From contig CANPUZ010000047.1 in assembly GCA_947579665.1 (NCBI GenBank), positions 806,001 to 870,000 of the forward strand: a stretch of DNA of 64,000 bases. The letters run 5' to 3'. Positions 47,010 through 59,037 of the stretch are shown one piece after another. Within the stretch, counting starts at the first letter, position 1. The number at the start of each line of letters is the position of its first letter. The notes under the pieces are model-generated. The model saw only the letters and a list, made by a program, of their open reading frames with translations. It was not told the origin of the DNA and did not search any database. The position numbers and the translations under genes are program-made. The stretch comes from Sympetrum striolatum. Taxonomy: Eukaryota > Arthropoda > Insecta > Odonata > Libellulidae.

Positions 47010-47260
47010 TACTGGTCCTTGGTTCGATTCGCTATTTACATTCCTCTACGCATTTCAAACGGGGATAATGGAATCTTATATTTCAGGACTTTCCTTCTGT
47101 GTGACTTTATATTGAATAAGTTTTATTCCTACAAGGGCGTTATATATGTATTCACATCTTCCAAGAAGTCCTGGGTTCAACACCAGGCGGCTCTAACGTT
47201 TGAAATGCATTGTGGGAATTTCAATTTGTTTTAATTATTCATTTACCGAGAAAGTGGAAA
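47010..47260 (+). repeat. Family C modules E-F
   Basis: GGTCCTTGGTTCGATTCGCTA near 47018, then GTCCTGGGTTCAACACCAGG near 47170 with perfect CCTGG/CCAGG arms around GTTCAACA. Same order and spacing (~150 bp) as 4828/4992. Confidence 0.65.
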
Positions 47261-47349
47261 TGTTTAAACAGTTTGTATATTGACAGAAATATGCAGAAAC
47301 TTTTACTCGTAAATGAACGTGTTTTGCGGATGCCTTACGAAGCACTCTC

Positions 47350-48003
47350 GTTACTCACTAAGCATACTAATCAGATTCTAAGCGTACTCATCACTTACTA
47401 AGCAAACTAATCATATTCTAAGCGTACTCTTCATTTACCAAGCAAACCTTTCGGATCCTAAGCGTACTTGATACTTTATAAGCATACTCATCACTTACTA
47501 AGCATACTAATCACCAACTAAGCGCACTAATCACTTACTATGCGTATTCATCACTTACTAAGTGCAATTATCATTTACTTAACATACTAATCAAAATATA
47601 AGCGTAGTCACCACTTTCTACGCATATTTTTCACTACTTACTAAGCGCACTAATCACTTACTAAGCGTATTCATCGCTAACTAATCGCACTCTTCAATTA
47701 ATAAGCACATTCATCACTTGCTAAGCGCATTGATCACTTAATAAGCGAATTCATCCCTAACTAAGCGCACTCATCACCTACTAAGGATACTAATCAAGTT
47801 ATAAGCGTACTTATGACTTTCTAAGCATATTCATCACTTACTAACTGCACTATTCATTTACTAAGCACACCAATCAGAATCTAAGCATATGTATCACTTA
47901 CTAAGTGCACTCATCACTTTCTAAGCGGACTTATCACCTTCTTAGCGCACTGATCACTTACTAAGCGCAATCATCGGATTCTAAGCGATCTCATCACTAG
48001 TTT
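47350..48003 (+). repeat. TAAGCG block, about 32 units
   Basis: Units near CTAAGCGCACTCATCACTTA and CTAAGCATACTAATCACTTA. Confidence 0.92.
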
Positions 48004-48009
48004 AAAATA

Positions 48010-49090
48010 CTGATCCAGTCATTTTCTTTTCTTAGCATAGAATTTCAAAGTTTAAATAGTTCGTGAAATTGTTTGAATAATCCGTAATTGGAGTATTCAA
48101 AAGGCTGAACCAAGGAGTCTCCCTTATAAATATTTACTCTCTGAGAAGACGTCTTTATCAACGAAAGGTAATTAGGAGCGGTCCATAGCGTAGGAGAGAG
48201 GGATGCTGCGTTTGATCCTTGAGGGAATTCCATCAGGTGATTGATGGACCAAAATTGATTACGGCTAAAGAAACCCTTTACGTAATAGAAGAGGGGGGAT
48301 AATGCATCTTTAGATCGGAATTAAAATTATAAGTTTGCTTAAGTGCAATTTTAAAGTACGCGATTGATATAAAATATAATCAATATTATTAGCAAATGGA
48401 TATAATAGAAATATATACCTAAAGTGCCCATAGGTTCACAGAGGTGATATTATGATTATATATATTTGCCCTTTTTATTCAAAAGGCAATGCTGCATCAC
48501 TTAATCTAAGCTTAATCAAACAGTAGAGACGATAAAATAGAAAACAAATATAATTCCTTCAAAATCCCCAACTCGGAGATGAAATTTGACTTACACAATC
48601 ACAAAAAAACAATCTTTATCGATTTATTTATGAAACTCCTTTTTCTTAGACGCTGTAACCATGCATAGAGTCAACACCGCAATAATCTACGAAGTTACAA
48701 CTTTTCGTAAGGTTTGTGCATATACTCTCTTTTATTACATTTCACGACACTACTTAGCAACTGAAATACATCGAAATATACTTTTCGTGCATTCCTAAAA
48801 CGTCCGAAAGCATTTTAATCTGTGGCGATGAAGAAAACTCTGAAATTATCGTCTAATTTCTCCTGCAATTTGTCACTTTGATTGCAAAAAACGTATAAAA
48901 TGACCTCTTCATTACGTAGCTAATAATCAACACATTTATTTACTTTTAAATACTCCTAAATTCTAAATGAATCCCACTTTGAATGTGCCCAGTATCTCCT
49001 TCTTTAATTCGACAGTAGGCTCCAAAGCAAGAAAACCGAATATCCGCTTTATAGTTTACTTCTATACCCAGGAATACATTTTATTAACAA
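48010..49090. other. AT-rich intronic stretch, nothing assigned
   Basis: No repeat family or open frame of note. Confidence 0.4.
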
Positions 49091-49094
49091 AACC

Positions 49095-49475
49095 AATTGC
49101 CCGATTAGCTTCAGAAATTGCAAACGTGTTCTCTGGGATCAGGAAGGAAGTACTGTCGCATTTTGATTCAAGAATTTTGCTGGGTTCGAACCAAGATCAC
49201 TCAGATAGATCTCCATAAAGATTACTCGTAAACTTCACTTTTATCGGTTGCAGGCTTTGTTTCTTTCGAAGAATTAAATTAGAAGAAACGGTTTTAAAGA
49301 GTCGAGACAAGCACCAAAAGAAAGGAAATTGAATGAAGATTCTTATTTTGGTCGTGGAATATTGTTTACGAATCCAATTTTTGAGAATTTCCACCAAATA
49401 CGCGTTAAATATCCTAACTTTTCGATGTAGTAAACAACTGGTCCCCCTGACGACCAATACGAGTGCCTTTTCCTG
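49095..49475 (-). repeat. Family B copy with extended flank
   Basis: GTGTTCTCTGGGATCAGGAA, GCTGGGTTCGAACCAAGATC, TCGGTTGCAGGCTTTGTTTC, CACCAAAAGAAAGGAAATTG and GTAAACAACTGGTCCCCCTG in reversed family order. Confidence 0.75.
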
Positions 49476-49674
49476 TATAGAATAGAATTGGATTTTAGTT
49501 TTGTATAATTAAAGGGCATTTACTCATTGGATTGACATCTTTAGAATTTGATCTACTTTTATATTCCCCGTTAAGAGGATCGACAATTCAGCGAAATAAA
49601 TGCAGGAAAAATACACGTGGCCCTCAAATTGTTCAAATGAGTGGGTATCATGTTAAAAAGTCGATAAATAAATG

Positions 49675-50192
49675 ATAAGTATTCTTAGTAAGTGATGATT
49701 GCGCTTAGTATATGATGATATTGCTTTTTATATGATATGAATGATTAGTTAGTAAAGAGTGCCCTTAATAAGTGATGAATATGCTTAGTTAGTGACGAGT
49801 AAGCGTTGGATCTGATGAGTATGCTTAGTAAGTGACGATTACACTAAGAAGGTAATAAATACGCTTAGTAAGTGATGGGTGTGCTTAGTTAGTGATGACT
49901 GCGCTAAGAACCGATAAGTATGCTAAGAAAATTACAAGTACGCTATGTGAGTGATGAATATGCTTGGAAACTGTACAATAAGTACGCTTAGAATCTGATA
50001 AGTACGCTCAGTAAGTGATGAGTGCGCTTTGAATCTTATGTGCACACACAGTAAGTGATGAAATAGCTTAGTTAATGATGAGTGTGCTTAGTTAGTGATG
50101 AGTGTGTATAGTTAGTGATGAGTGCGCTTATTTAGTGATGGGTGCGCTTAGTTAGAGATGGGTTCGCTAAGTAAGTGATGAGTATGCTTAGA
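49675..50192 (-). repeat. CGCTTAG block, about 26 units
   Basis: Units near GTGATGAGTGCGCTTAGTTA, the reverse of the CACTCATCACTAACTAAGCG variant. Confidence 0.9.
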
Positions 50193-50199
50193 ATAGCTC

Positions 50200-50825
50200 G
50201 TTGCATGACCGACAACTAGAATTCAATCTACTTCTTTCTATTGAGAATCAAATAAACGCTTCAAATAGTGAAATAAATTAATAATAAAGAATATACGTAT
50301 GACTCAAATAATAAGAAAGAGCGGGTGTATATTGCGAACGGTCAATTTATGAAAAAGTGCTTTTTTCAATCTCGATTTATCATCGTTGGAAAAAAGGGTC
50401 AATCAGAGACCCTTTGGCGATATAATCTCAGCGAATAATAAAAAAAGAAGGATCGAACGCGTGGTTGTTGTTTGCCGAAAGCCCCCACAGGTGGCGACAC
50501 CAGAGAAAAATAACAAGCGACTGTCGAAAAGAGGAAAAAAATGAAAAAGGTACAAGTCTGCACCACTTTAATTAAAAAGGACAAATTTACGACTTGAATT
50601 CGGAATTCCGACGAATCAAACATTTGATCGATTCAATTGCTGCGATTGAGTTGATTTGCCACGTTTTTTTATTTCCGAATTCATAAATACATCTCAAAGC
50701 TGAAGGAAAATAATTCACCATAATTTCACATTCTTTCGCCTCATATTACTGGAGAACCACGATATGTACGGCTTTCATAATTCAGAGATGGTTAAACGTC
50801 TTTTCTGGGCAGATTATAGTTCACT
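50200..50825. other. Non-coding stretch
   Basis: No family or credible frame recognised. Confidence 0.4.
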
Positions 50826-50829
50826 TTTT

Positions 50830-51035
50830 ACTAACCCAATCGTCCACGGTTCGATCCCAGACTAGGAAAAGCTGTCTCATAAGAAATGCAATTGAAATCG
50901 ATTTTATCGGTTGCAGGCTTTGTTTCTTTTGATGCATTAAATTAGAAGGAATTGTCTCAAAGAGTCGAGACAAGCACAAAAAGAACGGAAATTGAATTAT
51001 GATTCTTATTTTGGTCGTGGAAGAGGGCAGCGACG
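50830..51035 (-). repeat. Family B copy, partial
   Basis: CACGGTTCGATCCCAGACTAG, TCGGTTGCAGGCTTTGTTTC, AAAGAGTCGAGACAAGCACA and TTCTTATTTTGGTCGTGGAA. Confidence 0.7.
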
Positions 51036-51329
51036 TGGGGTTAAAAACAAATGCTATATCTCAGCAAGTATACCATCGGCGAAAGTAAAACTTTCCAATT
51101 GTTCATGAGGGACATGTGTCAATGTCCATTCAAAATTTCAATGAAATCCGAGGTGGTGGAGTGGGGCACTTCTCTAAAATAACTCGGAGTGACCCAATTC
51201 CCGAGACCCAAGCGACTAACTTTCTAAGTTTTTTTTGACGCGACTGAGGGCTTTCAAATAGAAATAATAGTCCTACGAGGTTGAGACAAGAACAAACGTA
51301 ATAAATAAAATTAAAAACAATTAACTATG

Positions 51330-51468
51330 GATTCCATAATGAGGTATACCATGTAGAATGAGGGATGACGGAATTTCCCTTTCTGTGCCAAGCAAAAATG
51401 TTATGAGAAGGGCTTGTCAAAGTAAGCCAACCTCAATTAATACCATTTTCCCATTCATTCAGTCAACA
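51330..51468 (+). repeat. GAGGTATAC family motif
   Basis: AATGAGGTATACCATGTAGA followed by ATGAGGGATGACGG, a diverged version of the 51469 arm. Confidence 0.5.
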
Positions 51469-51664
51469 GGTGAGGTATACCGGGAAGGATGAGGATTGAG
51501 GTATTCTCCCTTTCTTCTCTCGACAGATGAATGTCACAAGCGGAGCTTCTCCGATTCGCAGATTAGCTTTACTTTCTTGGATCAGATCCAATAGTGACAT
51601 TTCTGCTCGGCGAGAAAAATGAGGAAAAATACCTCAATCCTCATCCTTCCCGGTATACCTCACC
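51469..51664. repeat. Perfect 37-bp inverted repeat
   Basis: Arms 51469-51505 (GGTGAGGTATACCGGGAAGG...) and 51628-51664 are exact reverse complements around a 122-base loop. The arm contains the GAGGTATACC and GATGAGGATTGAGGTAT words of the dispersed family. This is a foldback or palindromic insertion, with no coding. Confidence 0.85.
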
Positions 51665-51777
51665 CATTACATATTTCCAAGAAACGTGTTGCCAGTAACT
51701 TGAGGTTAATTTTCATTGTCATGTCTATGTTTATTGATCGTCATTTTTGCTTGGGGAGTAAACAAAAGGAAGTTACC

Positions 51778-52165
51778 ATATTCCTCACTCTGCGTAGTAT
51801 ACCTCATTCCTTATGGAATTCCAAGATAGTTAACCAACATCAATCTTCAAATAATACATTTCTTGGATTTCATAGGGAGTGAGGTATACTAAGTATGGTG
51901 AGGTATACCACGCAAGGTGTGGTGTGAGGTAATTTTCCCATTTCTCACTAATGGCTCGAGAGCGGGCTACCTCATTCCTCACTCTGCGTAGTAAACCTCA
52001 TTGCTTATGGAAATAAAAGAAAGTAATCCACCATTAATCTTCTAATAATACTATTCTTGGATTTCATAAGGAGTGAGGTATTCTAAGAATGGTGAGGTAT
52101 ACGACGCAAGGTGTGGTATGAGGTAATTTACCCTTTCCTCACGTATGGTTCGAGAGCGGGCTCCG
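51778..52165 (+). repeat. 194-bp tandem duplication with GAGGTATAC motifs
   Basis: CCTCACTCTGCGTAGTA lies at 51783 and 51977, and CGAGAGCGGGCT at 51957 and 52151, each 194 bases apart. Each unit has a CCTCATT...GGAGTGAGGTAT opposition and a GGTGAGGTATAC, ACGCAAGGTGTGGT segment. Confidence 0.82.
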
Positions 52166-52169
52166 CTTA

Positions 52170-53075
52170 AACCGTACTTCCGGTTTATCGAATTCCGTCG
52201 GCTTCTTATCCCCTCGACAAGTTTCCAAAACTGAACAGTCACTTTCGGAAAAAAAGAAAAGATAAATTACTCTTGGGCGAAATTAGGGTGCGAAGCGAGA
52301 AAAAATTGTGTGTTAGGGTACACAGAAAGCGGCGTTCCTTTTTTAGGGGGACGAGAAGGGTGGTAACCCTTAGTAAACGTTACCCTTTTCTCCGACAAAC
52401 CCTTAAATAAAAAATGGAAAAAAATGAAATTTTTTTTCGTCTCAAAATGACATATGTTTTGGGAAACTTTTTTTCGCCTTTTTTTAACAGACAACTCTTG
52501 TTTTTTGCGACTGAGAAGGGGTTAGGAAAATTCGCGTTTTTTCCGTAAATAAAAAAGAGCTGCTTGATTAATCGCTCAAAAAGGTTCGCCAAGAAATAAA
52601 ATTTTAATTTTCTAATTTTTTTCGATAAAAAATTCGCTCCGGGAGAGACATCTGGCGGACGTTTTCGAGAACTACGGCGTTAATAAGAATTCATTATTTA
52701 AAAAAGTTTTTTTGTAATTCATCTTTTTTTTCTACTCTCGGTACGTCTTCTGCTAATTAATTGGGATTTTCATACCGTGTTTTTTATGCGCAGCCTGTCT
52801 GACTGATAGCTGCCCTCCCTCTCAAGTTTTAATCAATTCAGCTAATTTTTACGAGCATTTCTCGTTAATGGGGGATTTTTCCACAGCTTCTGTCACTTCT
52901 TTTAGTAAATGGATTCTTCTGAATTCGGGGAAAAACTCCTTCTTAAAAATATATATATCGCTTTTTCGTATCAGATTCTTGTGATTCTTGTTCAACAATC
53001 GCATTTGTATCCAGTGAAACCTCAATATCTACGTTTGAAGTATTTACGACTGTTTATATGTATAAAATCGAAATT
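52170..53075. other. Non-coding stretch
   Basis: Rich in A and T runs. It has overlapping minus frames of 70-75 codons without features. Nothing assigned. Confidence 0.4.
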
Positions 53076-53079
53076 CTGT

Positions 53080-53440
53080 GGGTGTGTTTGTCTTAGATTG
53101 GAGGCTATACCGTTCGTCCGATTTGTTATACACGTGTCCTCTGCGACTTGGAAGGAATCACTGTTGCCTTTTTATTCCACAATTCCACGGGGTTCGAACC
53201 CAGATAGTTCAGATAGTTTTCCATAGGAAATACACGCAAAACTCATTTTCATCGCATGCAGTGTTTATTTCTTTATCAAGCTTAAATTAGAAGGAATAGT
53301 CGCACGTTAACGAGACAAACACTGGAAGAAAGAAAATCAAACGAAATTTATTTGTGGAATCTTATTTCCGATTAAAATTTGCGAGAATATTGGTTGAGGA
53401 CCACTCCCATTGTTGAATCCATCAGTTATAAAGTTAGAAT
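53080..53440 (-). repeat. Family B copy with extended flank
   Basis: ACACGTGTCCTCTGCGACTTG, GGGGTTCGAACCCAGATAGT, ATCGCATGCAGTGTTTATTTC and GAACTAAT-like remains. GGGTTCGAACCC is a perfect 12-bp palindrome here. Confidence 0.7.
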
Positions 53441-53499
53441 AGAATGGGATTTAAGTTGTGTATAATTAAAGGGTATATTTACTCATTAGACGACCGACA

Positions 53500-54510
53500 A
53501 CTTTAGAATTGTATCTACTTCTACATTACTATTATTAATATGCTGCATTAATGCTACATATAATTATTGTCACATTTCAATACTGTTTTGTTTAATTATT
53601 AGTATATATAATTAATATTTTATTATAAATAAATCAAATTGACGTCATACTTAAATACCATAACACTTTGGTTATATTTGATTTCATTTTTATTACATTT
53701 TATTAAAAATTTATTTGAAATATGTTCAATCGATAGGCATTACGCTCAAATATTGTTACATTTTAATATAATTTTGTATAATTATCAGTGCAAATCATAT
53801 TTTTTTTATAAATGTGTTTATTTATATTGTTTTTAATTTTACTATTGTGTTTATATATTATTACTTTTTTATATATTTTTATTATAAATACGTTTAATTC
53901 GTATTATATTTCATAACTGCTAGATTTCAATAATATTTAGTGTAGTTACATAATTACTAGTGTATATAATTATTTTAATATTCGACCATAGTTACATTAT
54001 CTTATATTTTCCCACGGCATTATCTTAACCATGGAGACAATATGTAAATAATTCCTTTCTCTACTCTTATGTATCGATATTATATTCAATAAATATTACG
54101 TTTAAATATTATTCTATTTTAATTATTAGTACAAGTCGTATATTTTTTTGTTATAAATATGTTTAATTTTAATTATATTAATTTATTTTTAAATTTAAAT
54201 GTCATTTCATTAATTTATTTGTACATATAAAATTTTGTTTGCTATAAATATATTTCATTAGTGTTTTATCTAAATATTGCTTCCCATTAATATCTTAATT
54301 AAATATTATTACTAATTATTATGTTTTTTTATTATAATTAAATATAATTTACATTTAATTAATCCTATATTTCAATAATGTTTACTTTGGTTACATAATA
54401 ACTATAAGTTTATATAAGTATTGTTATTTCGATGATTGTTAAATTGTTCCGTCAGTTTTTTGTTATGATACCAACTTATATAAAAAACACCCTATTTTTC
54501 TCTTTTATTA
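53500..54510. other. Extremely AT-rich stretch before coding exon 54518
   Basis: About 1 kb almost without G or C, with repeated AATTATTAGTATATATAATT-like words and TATAAATATGTTTAATT units. It ends in the pyrimidine tract of the next acceptor. Candidates are an AT-rich minisatellite or a matrix-attachment-type segment. Confidence 0.6.
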
Positions 54511-54517
54511 AATTTAG

Positions 54518-54724
54518 GTGCACCATTAGTTCGGTTAGGCGCCGCTCCGCTCTGTCGAGGCGCCTCCTGCAGGACAACATTAGTAAGGAGGGCGGTGATG
54601 AGCGATTGACCAATCAAAAGGGAGAAATGGGAGTGAAGGAGAACAGGACGATGCTGCCCAAGAAGAGGAGTTACATGCAGCAGAAGGACCAGAGGAAGAA
54701 GGCCCCCAGCAAGGAGTTGGACAG
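54518..54724 (+). CDS. Coding exon, codons 22-91 of the split gene
   Basis: A 207-nt exon between acceptor TTTATTAAATTTAG and donor AG|GTGAAC. The first base completes Gly22 and the last two join G55731 to make Arg91. It encodes CTISSVRRRSALSRRLLQDN and continues to a lysine/arginine/glutamine-rich end (KKRSYMQQKDQRKKAPSKEL). Residues 29-40 form an arginine-rich amphipathic segment, and residues 70-90 run into a predicted charged helix continued by the next exon. It is more G+C-rich than the introns. Upstream codons of the same frame are in the AT-rich intron and are not coding. Confidence 0.87.
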
Positions 54725-54755
54725 GTGAACATTCGGAAAAGAATTATTCGATTAT

Positions 54756-55440
54756 ACGCTCAGCGAACAAATCATAAACTGAGGGATGTTAGCATAAGAT
54801 CAGCGAAGAAATCATATCATTCAGCGATCTAATCATATTCTCAGCGTCGTAATCATAACTCAAGCAAGTATTCACTTTATGTTATGCTTAGCGAAGTAAT
54901 CGTAATTTAAGCGATGGGATCATAAATAAAGCTATGTGATCATACGCTCAGCGAACAAATAAAAAAATAAGCGATCGAATCATGTGCTCAGCAAACAAAT
55001 CATGAACTTAGCGATATAATCGTTAACCAAGTGGAAAAATCACATGATTAGCAAAATAATCGCAAACTAAGTGATTTAATCATATACTCAGTGAGTAAAT
55101 CGTAAACTAAGCGATCTTATCAGATGCTCAGCGATTTCATCATAAAATAAGTGATCTAATCGTATTCTCAGCGAAGTAATCAAAAAGTTAGCGTACCTAT
55201 CACTTGCTTAGCTAAATAATCACAATTTTAGCTAAGTAATCGCAAGTATATCATTTTCATGATACGCTAAGCCAATCCATCATAAACTTAGAATACTATT
55301 CCTTAACCAAGCGGGAAAAGCACACATTGAGCGAACTAATAGTAAAATAAGCGTACTTATGAATAAACAAGCAGAGTTATCATTGACTAAGCAATAATAT
55401 CACACGATTACTGAAGGAATCTTAAACTAATCATGTGCTT
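54756..55440 (+). repeat. TAAGCG block filling intron 3
   Basis: About 34 degenerate units near CTCAGCGAACAAATCATAAA. It starts about 30 bases after the donor at 54725 and takes up most of the 1,006-nt intron. Confidence 0.88.
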
Positions 55441-55730
55441 ATGAGATTTAATATGAAATAATCAGTACCTATTGGATAACTGTGTGCTGTAAAAATCCAT
55501 TCAGTAATATTATTTTGGCTGTGTTGTTTGTCTGTTTGGATCACTTACAGCACGTGATTCACGGTCAGCTACGTTTTTTTTATGTGAACCAGTGGCTGGT
55601 TTTTTAGTTGTTTGATATTGATACTGTAATCGTAGATATCCGTCGACAGGATCTACGTATGACAGGACATTAACGCTTTCAATGAATATATAATAAAAAT
55701 AACTGAAAACCCATCCTTGTCCCATTCCAG

Positions 55731-56735
55731 GTTCGAGGAAGACAAGAAGGACGCCAAGAAGAAGGCGGAGAACAAGGAGGACCAGGTTCGATTCCTGAGA
55801 GAGACGGAGGCCGCTCTTAAGTCCCTCTCCGGCAGCTGGCCCGCCACCCCAAACTCCTCCGCAGACGAGATCTCCAGGGAGGACAAGCCAGCTTTCGAGA
55901 ACCTCTTCGAAGAGAAGAAGCCTTGCATCAACAACAACAGTAACCACAACAACAACAACAATGTCAACTGCTCACAGGGGGAACCCAACCGGATGAATTG
56001 CTCAAGCTCGCAGAACGGGTCTGCGTCGAGGGGGGCGGGATCCCCGGGGTCGAACCCGGGTCTATTGGACGACGTTATCACTCTGTCGAAGCCGGAGAGG
56101 GACAGGGTACGCAATGGGGGGGAGATGATCACTTCCGGACCTTCGGAAAGGGCTGAACAGGGCTCTGCCAGGGTTGGGGACAACATCTCTGATAGTCAGG
56201 ACAAGGAGCGGGGGCAGAACGGGAAGGAGGAGGGGAAGGGGCAGGTCGAGGGGGGCAGGAAGGCCGTCCAGGGAGTGGGCAACGACCTGGAGAACCTCCT
56301 AAAGATCGAGGTGGAGTGTGCCACCATCCAGTCTAGGGTTGGGAGGGACGAGGATGACTGCAACAAGGTAGGGGAGCGTGCCCCTGGGTTTGAAGAGCTG
56401 GTGGACGATGACTCCAGCGCCGAGCTGGAGATAGTGACCTCGGATGCGGAAGATGGGAAGGACGGGAAGAGGAAGGGCGATGAACTAGGGGGCAAGAAGA
56501 AGAAGAGGAAGGAGGATTTCAAGGAGGGGAAGCCGGAGGGTCTGAAAGAGTCCATGGACTCTCCCAATGTGGCGTTGGGGCCCTTCCCAGCCGGGGCGAC
56601 CTTCGTAGGTTACCCCCCGGTGCCCACGGCAGCTCCAGTGCCAGTTGAGAGGCAGGAGGACAAGATAATCCAGAGGGGGAAGGTGGCGGAGAGCGTGGTG
56701 GAGCTGTCCTCGATGGCGGTGCCGGCGGAAGTGAG
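55731..56735 (+). CDS. Large coding exon, codons 91-426 of the split gene
   Basis: A 1,005-nt, clearly G+C-rich exon flanked by TTGTCCCATTCCAG and AG|GTAAAT, open throughout. Residues 92-123 are a highly charged probable helix or coiled coil (FEEDKKDAKKKAENKEDQ, then RFLRETEAALKSLSGSWP). A short FENLFEEKK motif (146-154), asparagine runs (158-168), acidic DE-rich stretches and a KKKKRK cluster (346-351, nuclear-localisation-like) follow, ending in a hydrophobic proline-rich part (PFPAGATFVGYPPVPTAAP). The composition suggests a large nuclear or chromatin-linked regulator. I considered the N-terminal region of insect Tet dioxygenases from general impression, but no CXXC, dioxygenase, PHD or other domain is present, so no name is given. 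Long antisense frames here reflect base composition. Confidence 0.93.
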
Positions 56736-56777
56736 GTAAATACTGAAATTTGTTATAATACGCCTAGAGAAAGCAAT

Positions 56778-57040
56778 GTTCGCTGAGGGACCGCTTAGTT
56801 CGCTTAGACATAGCTTACATTTCTCAGATACTGCTTTCTTTGCTTGGACTCCACAATTCGCTTTGCTCGCTGAGAACAGCTAAGTTAGCTTAGAGACTGC
56901 TGGGTACGCTGAGAGACCGCTTAGTTAGCTGAAAGACCGCTTAGTTTGCTTAGAGACTGTTGAGTCCGCTGAGGGATCGCTGAGTTCGCTGACAGACAGT
57001 TGAGTTAGCTTTGAGATCGGTTAGTTCGCTGATAGACCGA
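56778..57040 (-). repeat. CGCTTAG block, two-core subtype
   Basis: About 13 units near GAGACCGCTTAGTTCGCTGA, starting some 40 bases after the donor at 56736. Confidence 0.88.
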
Positions 57041-57369
57041 AATATTTGCATTACTCTTGTTCCCGTTCTGCTTTCGTTGAATTATCCTCTCACACTATTT
57101 AACATCAGGAGATTGGGTCATCTTAGACCCGAGAAATACATTTTCGAAAATAATTCTTTAAATTATTTTTTGGTCGTATTTGAAACTTCAGGTATTATTA
57201 GAGAAACATGTTTAGAACTAGTGAAGTGCCCTTTGATTTGCAACGGGGTTTAAGTAAAAGATATCCAACTCACAGAATCTTCAGTTTATGAAATATTTTG
57301 CCGATTATAACCTTGAAATTATCTTTCATTAAAATATATCACCTTCAAACCTTTAATGAAGTATGAAAA

Positions 57370-57910
57370 TATGCTATCATCCATACATAGCAATGTGATT
57401 GGTGCTGTCAGAGTTGATTAGTTTTTTGAGTAAATTGGTTAACCGGAAGTCAAGATATATTCTTCGAAGCAAATTTCTGTTTTTGATAAATATCTCCGTC
57501 AATGTGATATTTAGGTATATATTATTACGAATAAATGTTTTAGAGAATGTAATTTACTATAACTTTTGTATGAGACGTATTTTTGTATAACTTATTGTTT
57601 AGGAGTTATTCGTGAAATACCAATAAACTGGTAGTTGCTGATTATGTACATTGTGGGCGCTCTAACGTAAAAACTATTGGTTGTATCTATACCAAACTTC
57701 ATACATTGCACAGTAGTAGGTGCAGTCAAAGTTGAGTAGTTTTTGGAGTAAATCGGTTAACTGGAAGTCGAGTTTTATTTTTCGAAGCTTGTTTCCGTTT
57801 TTGCAAAATTCTTCCATTAATCTTATATATAGGTATAATCAATTAATTAAAAAAGTTACAAAATATTAATTTTTTGTATGAGCTTTAATTGGATCATTTT
57901 TCGATAAGTA
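57370..57910 (+). repeat. Family D internal units without ends
   Basis: GGTGCTGTCAGAGTTGATTAG, TAAATTGGTTAACCGGAAGT, TGATTATGTACATTGTGGGC and GCTCTAACGTAAAAACTATT match the body of 21512-22520. The hairpin ends are not found. Two units, more diverged than the others. Confidence 0.7.
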
Positions 57911-58184
57911 GCAAAGTAGCCTATTCTCTGCACGGGGTCAACTTTAACTAATGTTGGAAATTTTAAAGTTATGTGACTTTTGGTTCTCAAGTTATATTCG
58001 AATGTACTAAAAGATTTATACACCAACACACTATTTCATGTGCATAGACCATCTGAAGCGCCCATTGATTCTCAATTGGGGAATAGAGAAGTAGTTTAAA
58101 TTCTAAAGTTGTTTGTCAATGCAATGAGTAAAATACCCTGTAATTATACACAACTGAAATCCCAATTCTCTTCTATAAATAGAA

Positions 58185-58640
58185 ATGCATGGATTCAATT
58201 CAATTGGTCGTCAGTGGGACTGGTTGTTTACCAGGTCAAAATTAGTTAAAAATTTCGCATATTTTGTCGAAATTAATTGAAATTTCGATTATAAAACTGT
58301 ATTCCATGACAATAGGAAAAATTTTCATTCAATTTTCTTTCTTTTGGTGCTTGTCTCGACTCTTACAGACCATTTCTTCTTATTTAATTCTTCAAAAGAA
58401 AAAAAGCCTGCAACCGATAAAATCGAAGTCTACGTGTATTCCTTATAGAAATCTATCGGAGCGATCTTGGATCGAACCCAGCAAAATTATCGAATTCAAT
58501 TTCAACAGTATTTCCTTTCTGATCCCAGAGAACACGTATGCAAAGTTTGAGGCGAATCGGGCAAACGGTGTGGACTCCAATCGAAGACAAACACATTCAT
58601 AAAAAACCTGAATTTCTGCTTTATATATGTATAGATAAGT
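58185..58640 (+). repeat. Family B copy with extended right flank
   Basis: GCATGGATTCAATTCAATTGG, CAATTTTCTTTCTTTTGGTG, GCCTGCAACCGATAAAATCG, GATCTTGGATCGAACCCAGC and GGGCAAACGGTGTGGACTCC. The 112-codon frame over it is not a gene. Confidence 0.77.
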
Positions 58641-59037
58641 ACAGATTAGTTATTTATGGGCTTAAAGACATGAGAACCCCACCCTTCGTTTTTCAAAAGT
58701 TGCTACGTCAGAGCCATCTGCAGTCGGGAGCTCAAATTAGCGCCATCGATTTTTGAGCTCTCAAAACTTTTGCGAACTTCCCCTCCGTATACCCCCTCAT
58801 CCCACGTCCCATTCGACTCCTCCTTTGGACGTTATTCATCTGTTTTCTCTCTACTAAAATGGCGACTTTTATACATTTGTTGCTGAATGCTTCACGGAGA
58901 GCTGGAATCGAGAATAAATTCTTCCGAGTTGCCTAAAAAGATTTTTTATGAAATACGAGATATTAAACTTCAAAATCATATCATAGATGATAGAATTTAA
59001 TGTTTTTGTTTGTCCTTTTTGGATTTTTCACTTTTGA

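Noticed and set aside
55510..56567. Antisense open frames of 123-177 codons on the minus strand over the large exon
   Set aside because: They are shadows caused by the G+C-rich composition of exon 55731-56735. The plus frame is the one that fits splice sites and phase with its neighbours.
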